Positions 8,435-17,984 of a DNA stretch of 64,000 nt are shown here, piece by piece. Position numbers and translations under genes: made by a program. Position 1 is the stretch's first letter. Each line of letters begins with the position of its first letter. Source of the stretch: Chersky-840 sp963764205 (GTDB lineage Bacteria > Actinomycetota > Acidimicrobiia > Acidimicrobiales > UBA8190); assembly GCA_963764205.1 (NCBI GenBank), contig CAVXRN010000004.1:186001-250000 (forward strand), given 5' to 3'. The notes beneath the pieces were generated by a model that saw only the letters and a program-made list of their open reading frames with translations, ran no database searches and was not told the origin of the DNA.

Positions 8435-9793
8435 AGCTGTTGCGACGGTACCCGAGATCACAATTGGCACACTCGGCTCGGGTGGCTGCGGTCTTCACGT
8501 TGCTCATGGCATCGGTCTACGTCGTGGTGAGCGTGACCTTCGACGTCGTCGACTCCCACCGGCTCGTGGCACAGGTGGACGGGCACCTGCGCGACCGGCT
8601 GCACGACGTGATGACCAGAGGCGATACGACCAAGGCGCACAGCGAGACCGATGACGATCACGATGTCGACGCCGCGCCGGTCCTCCTGTGGCACGTGAAC
8701 GATGCCGCGCAGGTGACGACGCTGAGCGACTCCACGCCACGACTTCCCTCCGGGGCCTGGTCACGCCAGGGTCTCCCCGTCACGGCGCGGCTGGGCGCAG
8801 TCTCATTCCGGGTGCTCGCCACCCGCATCCCCGGTGGCTGGCTGGTGGCGGCGCAGAGTCTGACCGAGACGAGGCACGTGAACACGGTCCTCATAGCCGG
8901 CGAGGCCATCGCGGGCCCTGTCGTGCTCTTGGCCATGTTCCTCGGCGCCCTCATCATCGGCCTCATGGCCTCGAGCCCTGTCGAACAAGCCCGCCGGCGT
9001 CAGCTCGAGTTCACGGCCGACGCGTCGCACGAACTTCGAACGCCGCTCAGTGTCATCGAGGCAGAGGTGAGCCTGGCCCTGAGCACGCCCCGCGACGCGC
9101 CGCGCTGATCGCGACACCCTCGAACGGGTGAACAGCGAGAGCAAGCGCCTGCGCAACATCATCGACGACCTCTTGTGGCTGGCTCGCTTCGACTCCGAGC
9201 CCACCCCGCCCGGTGACGAGCTCGTCGACGTCTATGCCATCGCCCGGGGCTGCGCCGACCGTTTCGGGGCGGTGGCCCGGTCGCGCGACATCGCGTTGTC
9301 GGTGCAGCGACAGGGCGACGCCGATCCGCTGATCACGGCCCCACCGGACTGGATCGACCGACTCGCCGGCGTGCTCTTGGACAACGCGTGCCGCTACGCC
9401 GGACCGCGAGGAGCCGTGCGGGTGGTGGTGACGGCCCAAGGCAACCGGACAAGCGTCGCCGTCGAGGACAGCGGCCCCGGCATCCCCCCCGACGAGCGAC
9501 CTCTGCTGTTCGACCGGTTCCACCGGGTGGCCGACGACGGGTCGGGCACGGGTCTCGGGCTCGCCATCGCCGACTCGATCGTGGGGTCGACCGGCGGACG
9601 ATGGCACGTCACCGACTCCACCCTCGGTGGGGCTCACCTGGCGGTCTCATGGCACCGCGCCCATGTGCGCGACGTCGGTCCCGAGGTGCTGTCGGGCACG
9701 GGAGACCCGGGCCGGGCCGAGCTGCGCAGTACACCGGCGGACGCGGCAAAGGTCTTGTCGAACGGGAGCCTGGGAGGGGACTCGAACCCCTGA
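8431..9793 (+). CDS. sensor histidine kinase, one-base frameshift near 9100
   Basis: The first frame gives MKLLRRYPRSQLAHS, two membrane helices (about residues 19-37 and 155-177) flanking a sensor domain of some 110 residues, a short linker and the dimerisation box FTADASHELRTPLSVIEAEV, then stops at 9106. The sequence resumes one frame over at about 9101 (ADRDTLERVNSESKRL, LLWLARFDS) with the N box LLDNACRYAG, DSGPGIPPDE and GTGLGLAIA. One extra base near 9100-9101 restores a continuous kinase. It may be a sequencing error or an inactivated gene. As read, the frame runs into the convergent tRNA gene, so the natural end is uncertain. Confidence 0.85.
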
Positions 9794-9839
9794 CCTGCGC
9801 ATTACGAATGCGCTGCTCTACCAGCTGAGCTACCCAGGC
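9767..9839 (-). tRNA. tRNA-Thr (CGT anticodon)
   Basis: A full cloverleaf folds on the minus strand. The acceptor stem GCCTGGG pairs with CCCAGGC (discriminator T), the D arm contains AGCTCAG...GAGC, and the anticodon stem GCGCA/TGCGC encloses the loop TTCGTAA, giving CGT (reads ACG, Thr). The T arm carries GGTTCGAGTCC. No CCA is encoded. The 3' end faces the kinase gene, whose reading frame overlaps it on the other strand. Confidence 0.95.
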
Positions 9840-9944
9840 ATACCTGGTCAGAGTACCTTTCTGCTTCCCCACCCCGTGGAAATCTGGTGGGCGCCTAGCC
9901 CGAGTCAAGTGATCACCAGGATCACCAGGGCGAGGACAGGGACC

Positions 9945-10232
9945 ATGGCCAAGGCGAAAGAGGCTACAACCGCTCGGCGCCGCAAAGCGACGCAACGAGG
10001 CAACGGGCAGGGCAGCGTGGAAGATCTTCCGCGGGGCGTTCACCGGGTGCGGGTTCCTGGCCGGCTGCACGGTCAATGAGGACGTCAGCGGATCCCCCGC
10101 CAGCGATCCCAGGTTGTGCATGGATGGAAGGCTGACGCCCTGGCAGTCCTCGATGAGATTCGCGGTACAAGCACCGGGAAGGCGGTCGAACACGGTTCCG
10201 TAACTCTGCTCCTAAGGTCAGCGAGCCGGTAG
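9945..10232 (+). pseudogene. N-terminal remnant of a phage-type tyrosine recombinase (integrase)
   Basis: Reading from ATG at 9945 gives a basic start, then RGNGQGSV and GVHRVRVPGRL, the usual opening of actinophage-type integrase arm-binding domains. A TGA interrupts the frame at 10077, yet the same frame continues with GRQRIPRQRSQVVHG and KADALAVLDEIRGTSTGK, which matches the next part of that domain before TAG at 10230. No core or catalytic domain follows. One in-frame stop plus loss of the catalytic part marks it as a decayed integrase. It lies 105 bp from tRNA-Thr, a classic integration target. Confidence 0.65.
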
Positions 10233-10238
10233 GACTCT

Positions 10239-10625
10239 TCAGCCCAACTCCGGGCGCGACTCCTTGGATTCGTCTTCCCACTCCTCCTCGGGATGCGGCC
10301 CGGTGTCCATGATCGCCGCTATGGCTTCCTCTGCAGGTACGTGGATGTTGGCGTTCCTCTTCGGGGACTTGGCGACTTTCTCCAACTCATTGCCAGCCAA
10401 CGATGTCGGGTAGGAACCCAGGCTGGTGGAGGAGTCGGGCGGGATCTCGGTCAGCACGACAATGTCATCTGGGTCGGCCAGCAAGACACGGGTTGGCCTA
10501 AAAATGGCAGTCCAAAATTGCGATTTACGGTTTTTCATCTCAGTCACATCAATCACGATCCGCCCACCCCGGTTCCGTCCGTCTCCGACTTTCTCGGTTC
10601 CACCGAGGACGCCGGAGACGGACAT
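10239..10625 (-). CDS. hypothetical protein
   Basis: 128 residues, or about 99 if the start is the ATG of MKNRKSQFW at 10538. Acidic C-terminus (PHPEEEWEDESKE). The stretch FRPTRVLLADPDDIVVL followed by NELEKVAKSPKRNA looks protein-like but matches nothing I recognise. It lies 5 bp after the helical protein gene at 10631 and beside the integrase remnant, so it may belong to the same mobile or accessory patch. Base composition here is visibly less GC-rich than the flagellar region. Confidence 0.4.
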   Translation of the reverse strand: MSVSGVLGGTEKVGDGRNRGGRIVIDVTEMKNRKSQFWTAIFRPTRVLLADPDDIVVLTEIPPDSSTSLGSYPTSLAGNELEKVAKSPKRNANIHVPAEEAIAAIMDTGPHPEEEWEDESKESRPELG

Positions 10626-10630
10626 GGGAC

Positions 10631-10930
10631 TCAGGCGGCCTTACGAGCTCGCTTTGCCTGCGACTGTCTCGGTGCAGGCTTGGCATCGCCCGCGACCGCC
10701 TTGCGCGTCTCGGCCAGCATCTTCTGGGCGAACTCGCGCTGCAGCCGGAGAAGATCCTCGACCACGTCGAAGACCTGCTTCCTCAAGTCGCGCACTAGGG
10801 GTACCTCCACCGGCACGAACTCGGTGACGGCATCGGCCCACTTGCGCCCGACTTCCAGGACGGCCTCTTCGCTCTTGCGGACGAAATCGAGGACCGTTTC
10901 CTCCAGTGGCACGGCATCTCGAGTGGCCAT
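10631..10930 (-). CDS. small helical protein with lysine/arginine tail
   Basis: 99 residues preceded by a strong ribosome site (AAGGAGGA, 5 bases before ATG). Residues 10-75 form long amphipathic helices (ETVLDFVRKSEEAVLEVG, LRKQVFDVVEDLLRLQREFAQKML) and the last 20 residues are Lys/Ala/Arg-rich (QSQAKRARKAA). The shape recalls phasin-like or nucleoid-associated small proteins, but no family is certain. No signal peptide or membrane segment. Confidence 0.65.
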   Translation of the reverse strand: MATRDAVPLEETVLDFVRKSEEAVLEVGRKWADAVTEFVPVEVPLVRDLRKQVFDVVEDLLRLQREFAQKMLAETRKAVAGDAKPAPRQSQAKRARKAA

Positions 10931-11261
10931 GACAATCCTCCTTCCTGCAGGACCAACCTGCTCAATGCCAGTGTAAGAAGCGTTCCGCCGGCTCGGCAGA
11001 GTCGAAGGTCTCTATCCGACCGGCAGGCAGGGTCTCGGTACATCGACGTGGGTCCGTGATCTCCAACTCTGACGAGGACAAGGACACCTTCGGGACGAAC
11101 TGCCCTGTTCCCTGAGCCTCCCCGGCGCGACAAATGGATGCGGGGTGAGGTTCATGGCTGTGAGCGCGAGGCGGACGGGTGGCCACGGGGGGGTGGCGAT
11201 AATAGAAGCGCGCGGCCGTGGGACGGATGTCTACGACGGCGACGGCGTCGAGCCCGTGTTC

Positions 11262-12200
11262 ATGATGCTGCCCGTCGCGACTGGTTCCCTGGGAACCGCG
11301 CCGAAGCCCGGTGACGGTGAGCGTCGGGGATCGGACGCGAGTGGCGGCCCGATTGCGGCTCCTGCCCATCCGAGGCCGTCGTTCATCCACCGCCACCGGG
11401 TGGCCCTCATCGTCACGGCCGTGATCGTCATGTTGGTGGCCTCCGGCGCAGGCGTCTTCGTCTATGAGTGGAACCACTCCGGGCCCCATCAACTCTCGTC
11501 GGCTACTGCCTACCAGCGGTTCCGCTCGGGAATTACGGGCGCCGTTGTCGATCCCGGGACGCTTCGTCCGCACGAGGGCGTCTATTCCTACCGCGGCTCA
11601 GGGCGCGAGCACATCTCGCTCCCTCCGAAGTCACAGGTCGAAGGCCCCGGCATTCCGGGCACGGTCAGTTACCAGTCCGACGGTTGCTGGGTATGGCGCC
11701 TCGACTACAGCGACAGCCACTGGCAGAACGCGACGTACTGTGCCCGTGCCGGCAACCTGGTCGAGGTGGGCCGGGCCGGGTGGTACCGATGGACCCTGGT
11801 AGCGCTGTCCATCGCCGATACCGGCACCTACCGCTGTTCGCCCGAGGTCGCTATCCCAGCCGTGCTCCACGTGGGGCAGCAGTTTCCCTTTGTCTGCTCC
11901 GGCACGAGCAGCCCCATCAAGACTGGAGTCGTCACCATGAAGGGCACGAATCGCTACATGGGCCAACAGACCTTGCGGATCGGGGACACCGAGGTCTCCG
12001 CCCTCCACTTTCGCGAGGTGTCGACCCTCAGTGGCGGACAATGGGGACGCAACGTCTCCGATACCTGGTTCTCTACCGTCAACGGGCTCCCGGTCAAAGG
12101 GACATGGACCACCGAAGTCACAAGCCCTACCTTTCTGGGGACCTCGACGCTGATCGGCGGTGCCAGCTTCACCTTGAAGTCGTTGACGCCTCGCTCGTAA
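11262..12200 (+). CDS. membrane-anchored extracellular protein of unknown function
   Basis: From ATG at 11262 the protein is about 312 residues: a 40-residue basic/proline cytoplasmic part, one membrane helix (VALIVTAVIVMLVASGAGVFVY) and a beta-rich outside domain. That domain has repeated aromatic-glycine motifs (GVYSYRGSGREHISL, GCWVWRLDYSDSHWQNATYC, GQWGRNVSDTWFSTVNGLPV) and four or more cysteines likely paired. The frame is open upstream to GTG 11145, but a GATAAT box at about 11195 lies in that part and could be the -10 element, favouring the later start. No named family is assigned. Confidence 0.6.
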   Translation: MMLPVATGSLGTAPKPGDGERRGSDASGGPIAAPAHPRPSFIHRHRVALIVTAVIVMLVASGAGVFVYEWNHSGPHQLSSATAYQRFRSGITGAVVDPGTLRPHEGVYSYRGSGREHISLPPKSQVEGPGIPGTVSYQSDGCWVWRLDYSDSHWQNATYCARAGNLVEVGRAGWYRWTLVALSIADTGTYRCSPEVAIPAVLHVGQQFPFVCSGTSSPIKTGVVTMKGTNRYMGQQTLRIGDTEVSALHFREVSTLSGGQWGRNVSDTWFSTVNGLPVKGTWTTEVTSPTFLGTSTLIGGASFTLKSLTPRS

Positions 12201-12264
12201 CGAGCCCTTCTTGGGTTCCTCGTCTCGTGGGTGTGTGACGCGCCGAGAGCTGCGGTGAACACCC

Positions 12265-13758
12265 TCAGCCTCCGGGCGCCTTTAGGCGCTCGATCAGCTC
12301 GCCGTAGTGTTCGAGGTGCTTGTCGCCCACGAAGGCGTCCAGAACGTGGCGTCTCGCCTGGTCTCCGAGCCGCGCCATGTCCTCGGGCCGGTCGAGAAGC
12401 GACGCCAAGGTGTCACCGAAACCGTCGAGGTCGGTGGGGTCGTCGAGCAACACGCCCGTCCCCGGCACCACCTGATCGACGATGCCCCCCACGGCCGACG
12501 CCACGACCGCCTTCGCCTTCCACATGCCTTCCGCCACGGTCAGGCCGAATCCTTCGGCCAGGCTCTTCTGCACGATCACCGTGGCGTGCCGCTGGAGGGC
12601 GTTGACCATGGCAGCGTTCTCGTCGACGTCTTCGATCGGCAGGCTGATCAGTCTGATTCGCCGGCGCTCCCGAGATGACAACAGGCTCCAGGCGTCGATG
12701 CACTCCTCGAGGACGCGTCGGCCCTCGGGGTCATCACTCACGTCGTCGACCACGGGCCCCACCAGCGCGAGCTGGGCGTCGCCGCGGCTCGTCACGCGTG
12801 ACGCAAAGCCGGCCATGACGCCGGCCATGTCCTTCAGGTGGTCCCATCGCGAGACCTGGACCACCAGGGGCGCTGCGGAATCCAGGGGTCCATCGGCCAC
12901 CACAGAGGCCCGTCGCGTGACATGCCCGGCTGTACCGTCCCGTCGTGTGAACGTCGCCGTTTCGGTCGCCTCGCCGTCGAGTACCCCCATCGCGGCCAGG
13001 ATGCGCAGGCGCTGGCTCTCAGACAATTCCTGGTTTTTAGGGGAGAACGGGTCGATCGAGGGCGGGATGATTGATACCCGATCGGCGGGGACCCAGGCTG
13101 GCACGAACGACTGGTGCGTGAACACGAAGCCGTCACAGGCTGCCAGACGCGGTCGGAGAAAGGCCCATGCCTCCTCGGTCCACTCATTGCGTCCATCGGT
13201 GCCCACGTGGCAGCGCCACAAGACCACCGCGCCGGCTTCCTTCAGGGGCGCGGCCAGCCCGGCCGTCTGAGGGTCGTGCAGGAGAACGACATCTCCCGGC
13301 CGGACTTGTCTCGCGATGGAGACGGCGTTGGCTGCCTGTACGGAATCGTAATGAGCGGCCTCAATGTCGCGCAGCGATCCCTCATCGCCCGGTACACCGT
13401 GGAGTCGATTGTGGATGCGCTTGGTGACCGAGAAGAACTCGACGTCACCGGAGATGACGAGCCAGCGGACTGCCACCCCGACGCCGAGAATGTAGCCCAC
13501 GAGCGCCTGCAACATCTCTGCCACGCCCCCGCCCGTGGCGGTCGAGTTGACGTTCCAGACGGTGCAGCCGCGCAGCGCGGATCGTGTTCGAGTCACCTCA
13601 GCTACGAGATCGGCGTAGCGATGCTCACCGATGAGCGGCTGAAGACGGGCCAACTGCAGGACGGGGACATCGACTTCGCGAGGTGGAGGAAGGGCCTGCA
13701 CCACGAGATCCTGGCTCGGGCGGCCCGTCAGGGGCAAGACCGAAAACCTGGATGGCAT
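12265..13758 (-). CDS. treT: trehalose synthase (TreT-type GT4 glycosyltransferase)
   Basis: About 497 residues with the two Rossmann domains of GT4 enzymes. Motifs include VWNVNSTATGGGVAEML, LHDPQTAGL, RCHVGTD, ISRWDHLKD-like VSRWDHLKD, and the acceptor/donor loop VQKSLAEGFGLTVAEGMWKAKAVVAS with a glutamate pair, as in TreT, which joins NDP-glucose to glucose to make trehalose. ATG at 13758 is used, though GTG at 13791 is also possible. The gene lies 119 bp after enolase on the same strand. A general sugar-nucleotide glycosyltransferase role cannot be excluded. Confidence 0.8.
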   Translation of the reverse strand: MPSRFSVLPLTGRPSQDLVVQALPPPREVDVPVLQLARLQPLIGEHRYADLVAEVTRTRSALRGCTVWNVNSTATGGGVAEMLQALVGYILGVGVAVRWLVISGDVEFFSVTKRIHNRLHGVPGDEGSLRDIEAAHYDSVQAANAVSIARQVRPGDVVLLHDPQTAGLAAPLKEAGAVVLWRCHVGTDGRNEWTEEAWAFLRPRLAACDGFVFTHQSFVPAWVPADRVSIIPPSIDPFSPKNQELSESQRLRILAAMGVLDGEATETATFTRRDGTAGHVTRRASVVADGPLDSAAPLVVQVSRWDHLKDMAGVMAGFASRVTSRGDAQLALVGPVVDDVSDDPEGRRVLEECIDAWSLLSSRERRRIRLISLPIEDVDENAAMVNALQRHATVIVQKSLAEGFGLTVAEGMWKAKAVVASAVGGIVDQVVPGTGVLLDDPTDLDGFGDTLASLLDRPEDMARLGDQARRHVLDAFVGDKHLEHYGELIERLKAPGG

Positions 13759-13877
13759 TTCCTCCGGTGACACAGACTCACGGGTCGTCACGAAAGCGCG
13801 ACGCGATTGCGAAGGCGGGGGAGGTCGGCCACGTCCGTCGCGAGTCGCGAAACGGCCGCCATGTCGTGCATCGAATG

Positions 13878-15137
13878 CTAGGAATTGGCCAACCCATAGG
13901 GAAGGCTCTCGGCATTCTCGATCTCCACAAGTCGGTTGTACTTCGCCACCCGCTCCCCGCGGGCCGGAGCGCCGCTCTTGATCTGACCACAACCCGATCC
14001 AACCGCCAGATCTGCGATGAAGGAGTCCTCTGTCTCACCCGAGCGGTGAGACACCAACTGCGCCCAACCTGCCTCCCGGCAGATGCGCATCGCCTCGAGC
14101 GCTTCGGTCACGGTGCCGATCTGGTTGACCTTGATGAGCGAGGCATTGCCGACCTTACGGTTGACGGCCTCGGTGATGATCGCAGGATTGGTGCACAGGA
14201 TGTCGTCGCCGACGAGCTCGACCTCGGTGCCCAGCCGAGCAGTCAGGCGTTCCCAGCCATCCCAGTCCGACTCGGCAAGTCCGTCCTCAATGAGCCAAAC
14301 CGGATAGGTCTCGATGATCTCGGCGTAGCGCTCAATCATCTCGTCGCTCGAGAGCGACTCGCCGGCGACCTCGTATACGCCATCGTGGTAGAACTCGCTC
14401 GACGCCGGATCGAGGGCGATTGCGACCCCCCTGCGGCCAGGTCTGTAGCCCGCCTCCTCGATTGCTCGAACAAGGAACCCGAGGACCTCTTCGGGCCGAT
14501 CGATCTCTGGGGCGAATCCCCCCTCGTCACCCAGCCCCGTCGCGAACCCCTTCGCCCTCAACAGACCCCGCAGGCTGGCATAGACCTCCGCCCCTGCTCG
14601 GACCGCTTCGGCCAGACTCGGCGCACCGAGTGGGACCACCATGAACTCCTGGAAGTCGAGGTTGTTCGGCGCGTGCACACCGCCGTTCACAACGTTGAAA
14701 TGCGGGACGGGAAGTCGTGGTGCCACCCCCGGAGGGTTGAGAACGCGCCACAGCGGCAGTCCGGCGGAGATGGCCGCCGCCCGGGAGGCGGCCATCGACA
14801 CGCCCACGATGGCATTGGCACCAAGCCGCGACTTGTTGTCGGTGCCATCGAGATCGATCAGCGCATGATCCAACTCGGCCAGATGGGCGAATGTTCGACC
14901 GGCAATGGCTTCTGCGATTTCGCCGTTGACGTTGGCAACGGCACCGATCACCCCTTTGCCGGCGAACCGAGCCAAGTCGCCGTCTCGTAACTCGACGGCT
15001 TCACGCGAGCCCGTGGACGCCCCCGAGGGCACGCCGGCGCGGGCAACGATGCCGTCACTGAGAGTCACCGCGACCGCCAGGGTCGGGTTGCCACGAGAGT
15101 CGAGTACCTCCACAGCCTTGATTCCGGACACTCTCAT
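13878..15137 (-). CDS. eno: enolase (phosphopyruvate hydratase)
   Basis: 419 residues from MRVSGIKAVEVLDSRGNPT. Signature motifs are present: SGASTGSREAVELRDGD, GDEGGFAPE (catalytic Glu), the metal ligands in ALDPASSEFY, WLIEDGLAESDWDGW and VGDDILCTNP, the catalytic lysine in LIKVNQIGT, and SHRSGETEDSFIADLAV. It converts 2-phosphoglycerate to phosphoenolpyruvate in the cytosol. Length and motif order are normal. Standing close to the POR operon, GAPDH and PGK, it is part of a lower-glycolysis neighbourhood. ATG at 15143 two codons earlier is an alternative start. Confidence 0.97.
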   Translation of the reverse strand: MRVSGIKAVEVLDSRGNPTLAVAVTLSDGIVARAGVPSGASTGSREAVELRDGDLARFAGKGVIGAVANVNGEIAEAIAGRTFAHLAELDHALIDLDGTDNKSRLGANAIVGVSMAASRAAAISAGLPLWRVLNPPGVAPRLPVPHFNVVNGGVHAPNNLDFQEFMVVPLGAPSLAEAVRAGAEVYASLRGLLRAKGFATGLGDEGGFAPEIDRPEEVLGFLVRAIEEAGYRPGRRGVAIALDPASSEFYHDGVYEVAGESLSSDEMIERYAEIIETYPVWLIEDGLAESDWDGWERLTARLGTEVELVGDDILCTNPAIITEAVNRKVGNASLIKVNQIGTVTEALEAMRICREAGWAQLVSHRSGETEDSFIADLAVGSGCGQIKSGAPARGERVAKYNRLVEIENAESLPYGLANS

Positions 15138-15312
15138 ACCCATCTCCAGGCCCTCCTTCGCGTCGATCGCTGCAGCTTCGTTGGAGCGCGGTCACATTCA
15201 CTGGGTCGCTTCGTCTTGCGCTCGGGTGGCACGCGTGGCTCGGAACAGGGCCCGATCCTCGATTGCCGCCCGTCGGCCAAGACGGTTGAGAGCCCGCGGA
15301 CCGGGACCACGT

Positions 15313-16938
15313 TCACGTCGGCTCGGGCTCCATGACGATCGCCCCACACGGACATTCCGCCACACAGATCCCGCACCCTTTGCAGTAGTCGTAATCAAAG
15401 GCGTACCGCAGACCGGGACCCAACTTCATCACGGCGTTGTCGGGGCACATTCCGAAGCAGTTGTCGCACTCGAAGCAGTTCCCGCACGACATGCATCGTC
15501 GAGCCTCGAACAAGGCGGTGGACTCGTCGAGGCCCTCCACCACCTCATCGAAGCTGGACGTCCGGCGCGCCAGGTCGAGCCGGGGGCGGAGCGTCTTCGG
15601 GGCATCGGTGTAGTACCACGTGTTGAGCATGCCGGCAGCGGCGAGCTCGTGGCGCGGCGCCGGCCGGTACACCGTGTCGCGGAGCCAGGCGTCGATGTTG
15701 CGGGCAGCCTGCTTCCCGTGGCCGATGGCTACCGTCACCGTGCGCTCGGCCGGGACCATGTCACCGCCGGCGAAGACCCCGGGATGTCCCGTCATCATGT
15801 CCGGACCCACCTGGACCACCCCGTCATCGATCACGATGTCCGAGGCGCCTTGCACGAGGGACAGATCCGACTCCTGTCCCAGCGCCAGGATCAGCGAGTC
15901 AGCGGCGAGCTCTTCGAGCTCGCCGGTGGGTTGAGGAAATCCCTTCTCGTCGAGCGTCATCTTCTCGAGCACGAGTTTCTCGCCTTCGACCGCCTTGACC
16001 GTGGAGAGCCATTTCATGGACACGCCCTCTTCGACGGCTTCCTCCACTTCGACGTCGTGGGCGGGCATGCGATCCCGTGAGCGCCGGTAGACCACCACCG
16101 CGTCGGTGGCGCCGAGGCGTCGAGCGGTGCGAGCCGCGTCGATGGCGGTGTCACCGCCACCGTAGATCGCCACCCGCCGGCCAAGGTGAGGCGTCGCCTC
16201 CCCCTCCATGCTCCGCAGGAGCGATACGGCATCGAAGACATGCGACGAGTCGCCCGCTGGGATATAGGTCCGCTTGCCGATCTCGGCCCCGACGGCCAAG
16301 AATGCGGCGTCGAACCCGTCGGACTGCATCGTCGCGGCCACGTCGGTCACGGTGCGGTTGACCTCGAGGGTGACCCCCGTTGCGAGGATCCGGTCGATCT
16401 CGGCCTGGAGCGTTTCGCGCGGCAGGCGATAGGTGGGGATCCCGAACCGCATCATCCCGCCCGCAAGCCCGGCGGCTTCGTAGATCGCCACGGCGTGGCC
16501 CAGCCGGATCAGGTGGTACGCCGCAGAGAGCCCGGCCGGCCCCGAGCCGACCACGAGGACCCGCTTACCCGAAGGAGCAGCATCTGTCTCGAGCTTCCAT
16601 CCGCGAGCGATCGCCTCGTCCCCGAGAAAGCGCTCCACTGCGTTGATGCCAACGGCCTCGTCGACCTGCACCCGATTGCAGACCGTCTCGCACGGGTGGT
16701 AGCACACGCGTCCCATGACCGCGGGCAACGGGTTGTCCCGCACGAGAGCCCGCCACGCCTGCTCGTAGTGCCCTGCCTCGGCGTGGTACAGCCACTGCTG
16801 GACGTTCTCTCCGGCGGGGCAGGCATCGCAGCACGGCGGCAGGCGGTCGACATAGACGGGACGCTCGACCCGCCAGGATCCGGTCTTGTTGGCCAGACTC
16901 GAACCGACATCGAGGGTAATGGCGAACGGCTTGTCCAT
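15313..16938 (-). CDS. GltD-like NAD(P)H-dependent flavoprotein fused to a two-cluster ferredoxin domain
   Basis: 541 residues. The N-terminal Fe-S region has CCDACPAGENVQQW and CYHPCETVCNR. The FAD Rossmann motif is GSGPAGLSAAYHL and the NAD(P)H motif is YGGGDTAIDAARTARRLG, the glutamate-synthase beta-subunit architecture. The last 70 residues add two 4Fe-4S binding motifs (CMSCGNCFECDNC...C and CKGCGICVAECPCG). It starts inside the porB stop codon (TGATG overlap), so it is translated with the pyruvate:ferredoxin oxidoreductase subunits. It probably replaces the separate delta ferredoxin subunit and links POR electrons to NAD(P)(H); the coupling is inference. Confidence 0.88.
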   Translation of the reverse strand: MDKPFAITLDVGSSLANKTGSWRVERPVYVDRLPPCCDACPAGENVQQWLYHAEAGHYEQAWRALVRDNPLPAVMGRVCYHPCETVCNRVQVDEAVGINAVERFLGDEAIARGWKLETDAAPSGKRVLVVGSGPAGLSAAYHLIRLGHAVAIYEAAGLAGGMMRFGIPTYRLPRETLQAEIDRILATGVTLEVNRTVTDVAATMQSDGFDAAFLAVGAEIGKRTYIPAGDSSHVFDAVSLLRSMEGEATPHLGRRVAIYGGGDTAIDAARTARRLGATDAVVVYRRSRDRMPAHDVEVEEAVEEGVSMKWLSTVKAVEGEKLVLEKMTLDEKGFPQPTGELEELAADSLILALGQESDLSLVQGASDIVIDDGVVQVGPDMMTGHPGVFAGGDMVPAERTVTVAIGHGKQAARNIDAWLRDTVYRPAPRHELAAAGMLNTWYYTDAPKTLRPRLDLARRTSSFDEVVEGLDESTALFEARRCMSCGNCFECDNCFGMCPDNAVMKLGPGLRYAFDYDYCKGCGICVAECPCGAIVMEPEPT

Positions 16939-17975
16939 CAGGATCTTCTCTCGGTGACAACCGCACCCGAATCCTGTGCGGATTCTTCTTCCAGCAATCC
17001 GAAACGACGGATGTTGCGGTCTGCCATGGCCTGGATGCGATCGACGACGTCGGGCCGGGGCGTCGCCCCGAAGAGGTGGCCATAACGCCCCTGGAGCCGC
17101 AGGTAGTCCTCGACGGGTACGCGGCGGCGGATCTTGGACACCGCCGTGATCTCGCCGTGCTCGGCCTCGAAGACGGGGAAGATCCCCGTCTCCTTGGCCA
17201 GGCGCGCCAGGAGGACCGTGTCGGCCGATGCGCTCTGCCAGCCCAGGGGGCATGGGACCAGGACATGGATGTACCGGGCCCCGCGCAGCGACATGGCGTG
17301 CTCGACCTTGTACTCGAGGTCGCGCAGCTCCGACACCGTGGCCGTGGCGACGTAGGGGATCTCGTGCGCGACAGCCAGGAGCGGGACGTTCTTCCCCTGG
17401 CCGAACACGTTTCCCGGCTCAGGTCCGATCGCTTCAGTGGTGGCGGTGCGGGCCGCGGGGGGGGTTGCGCTGGACCGCTGCACACCGGTGTTCATGTACC
17501 CCTCGTTGTCGTAGCAGACAAAGAGCACGTCATCGTTGCGCTCGAACATGCCCGACAGGCATCCGAACCCGATGTCCACGGTGCCGCCGTCACCGGCTTG
17601 CGCCACGACCCGGACATCGGTACGCCCCTTGGCCTTCAGAGCGGCGGCGACCCCGGTCGCCACCGCCGGCGCGTTGGCAAACAGTGAATGCAGCCACGGA
17701 ATACGCCACGAGGTCTCGGGATACGGGGTCGAGAACACCTCGAGGCATCCGGTGGCGTTCACGGCGATCATGTCTCCCCTGGTCGCCCGCATGGCGGCGT
17801 CGAGGACGAACCGGGCGCCGAGCGCCTCACCACATCCCTGGCATGCACGGTGGCCCGAATTGAGCGAGTTGGTCCGCTGCGTGTCAGCTTGCACGGAACG
17901 CCGCTCCAACGGCAGCAGGCGGTTGCCCGCGGCGAAGCTGCCCGTTTGGTAGAACTTCACCGGCTCAAGAGGCAT
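16938..17975 (-). CDS. porB: pyruvate:ferredoxin oxidoreductase beta subunit
   Basis: 345 residues. Binds thiamine diphosphate through QAGDGGTVDIGFG (about residues 126-138) and DNEGYMNTG, and holds a 4Fe-4S cluster with cysteines in HRACQGCGEA, NATGCLEV and VPCPLGW. This is the beta-subunit layout of 2-oxoacid:acceptor oxidoreductases, here most like the pyruvate enzymes (NEGYMNTGVQRS). It splits pyruvate and CoA into acetyl-CoA, CO2 and reduced ferredoxin, or runs in reverse. It begins 10 bp after porA in the same operon. Confidence 0.92.
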   Translation of the reverse strand: MPLEPVKFYQTGSFAAGNRLLPLERRSVQADTQRTNSLNSGHRACQGCGEALGARFVLDAAMRATRGDMIAVNATGCLEVFSTPYPETSWRIPWLHSLFANAPAVATGVAAALKAKGRTDVRVVAQAGDGGTVDIGFGCLSGMFERNDDVLFVCYDNEGYMNTGVQRSSATPPAARTATTEAIGPEPGNVFGQGKNVPLLAVAHEIPYVATATVSELRDLEYKVEHAMSLRGARYIHVLVPCPLGWQSASADTVLLARLAKETGIFPVFEAEHGEITAVSKIRRRVPVEDYLRLQGRYGHLFGATPRPDVVDRIQAMADRNIRRFGLLEEESAQDSGAVVTERRS

Positions 17976-17984
17976 GGTCGCTCC

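Noticed and set aside
13759..13992. Longer N-terminus for the trehalose synthase
   Set aside because: It overlaps the end of enolase and is arginine/proline-rich without family sequence.
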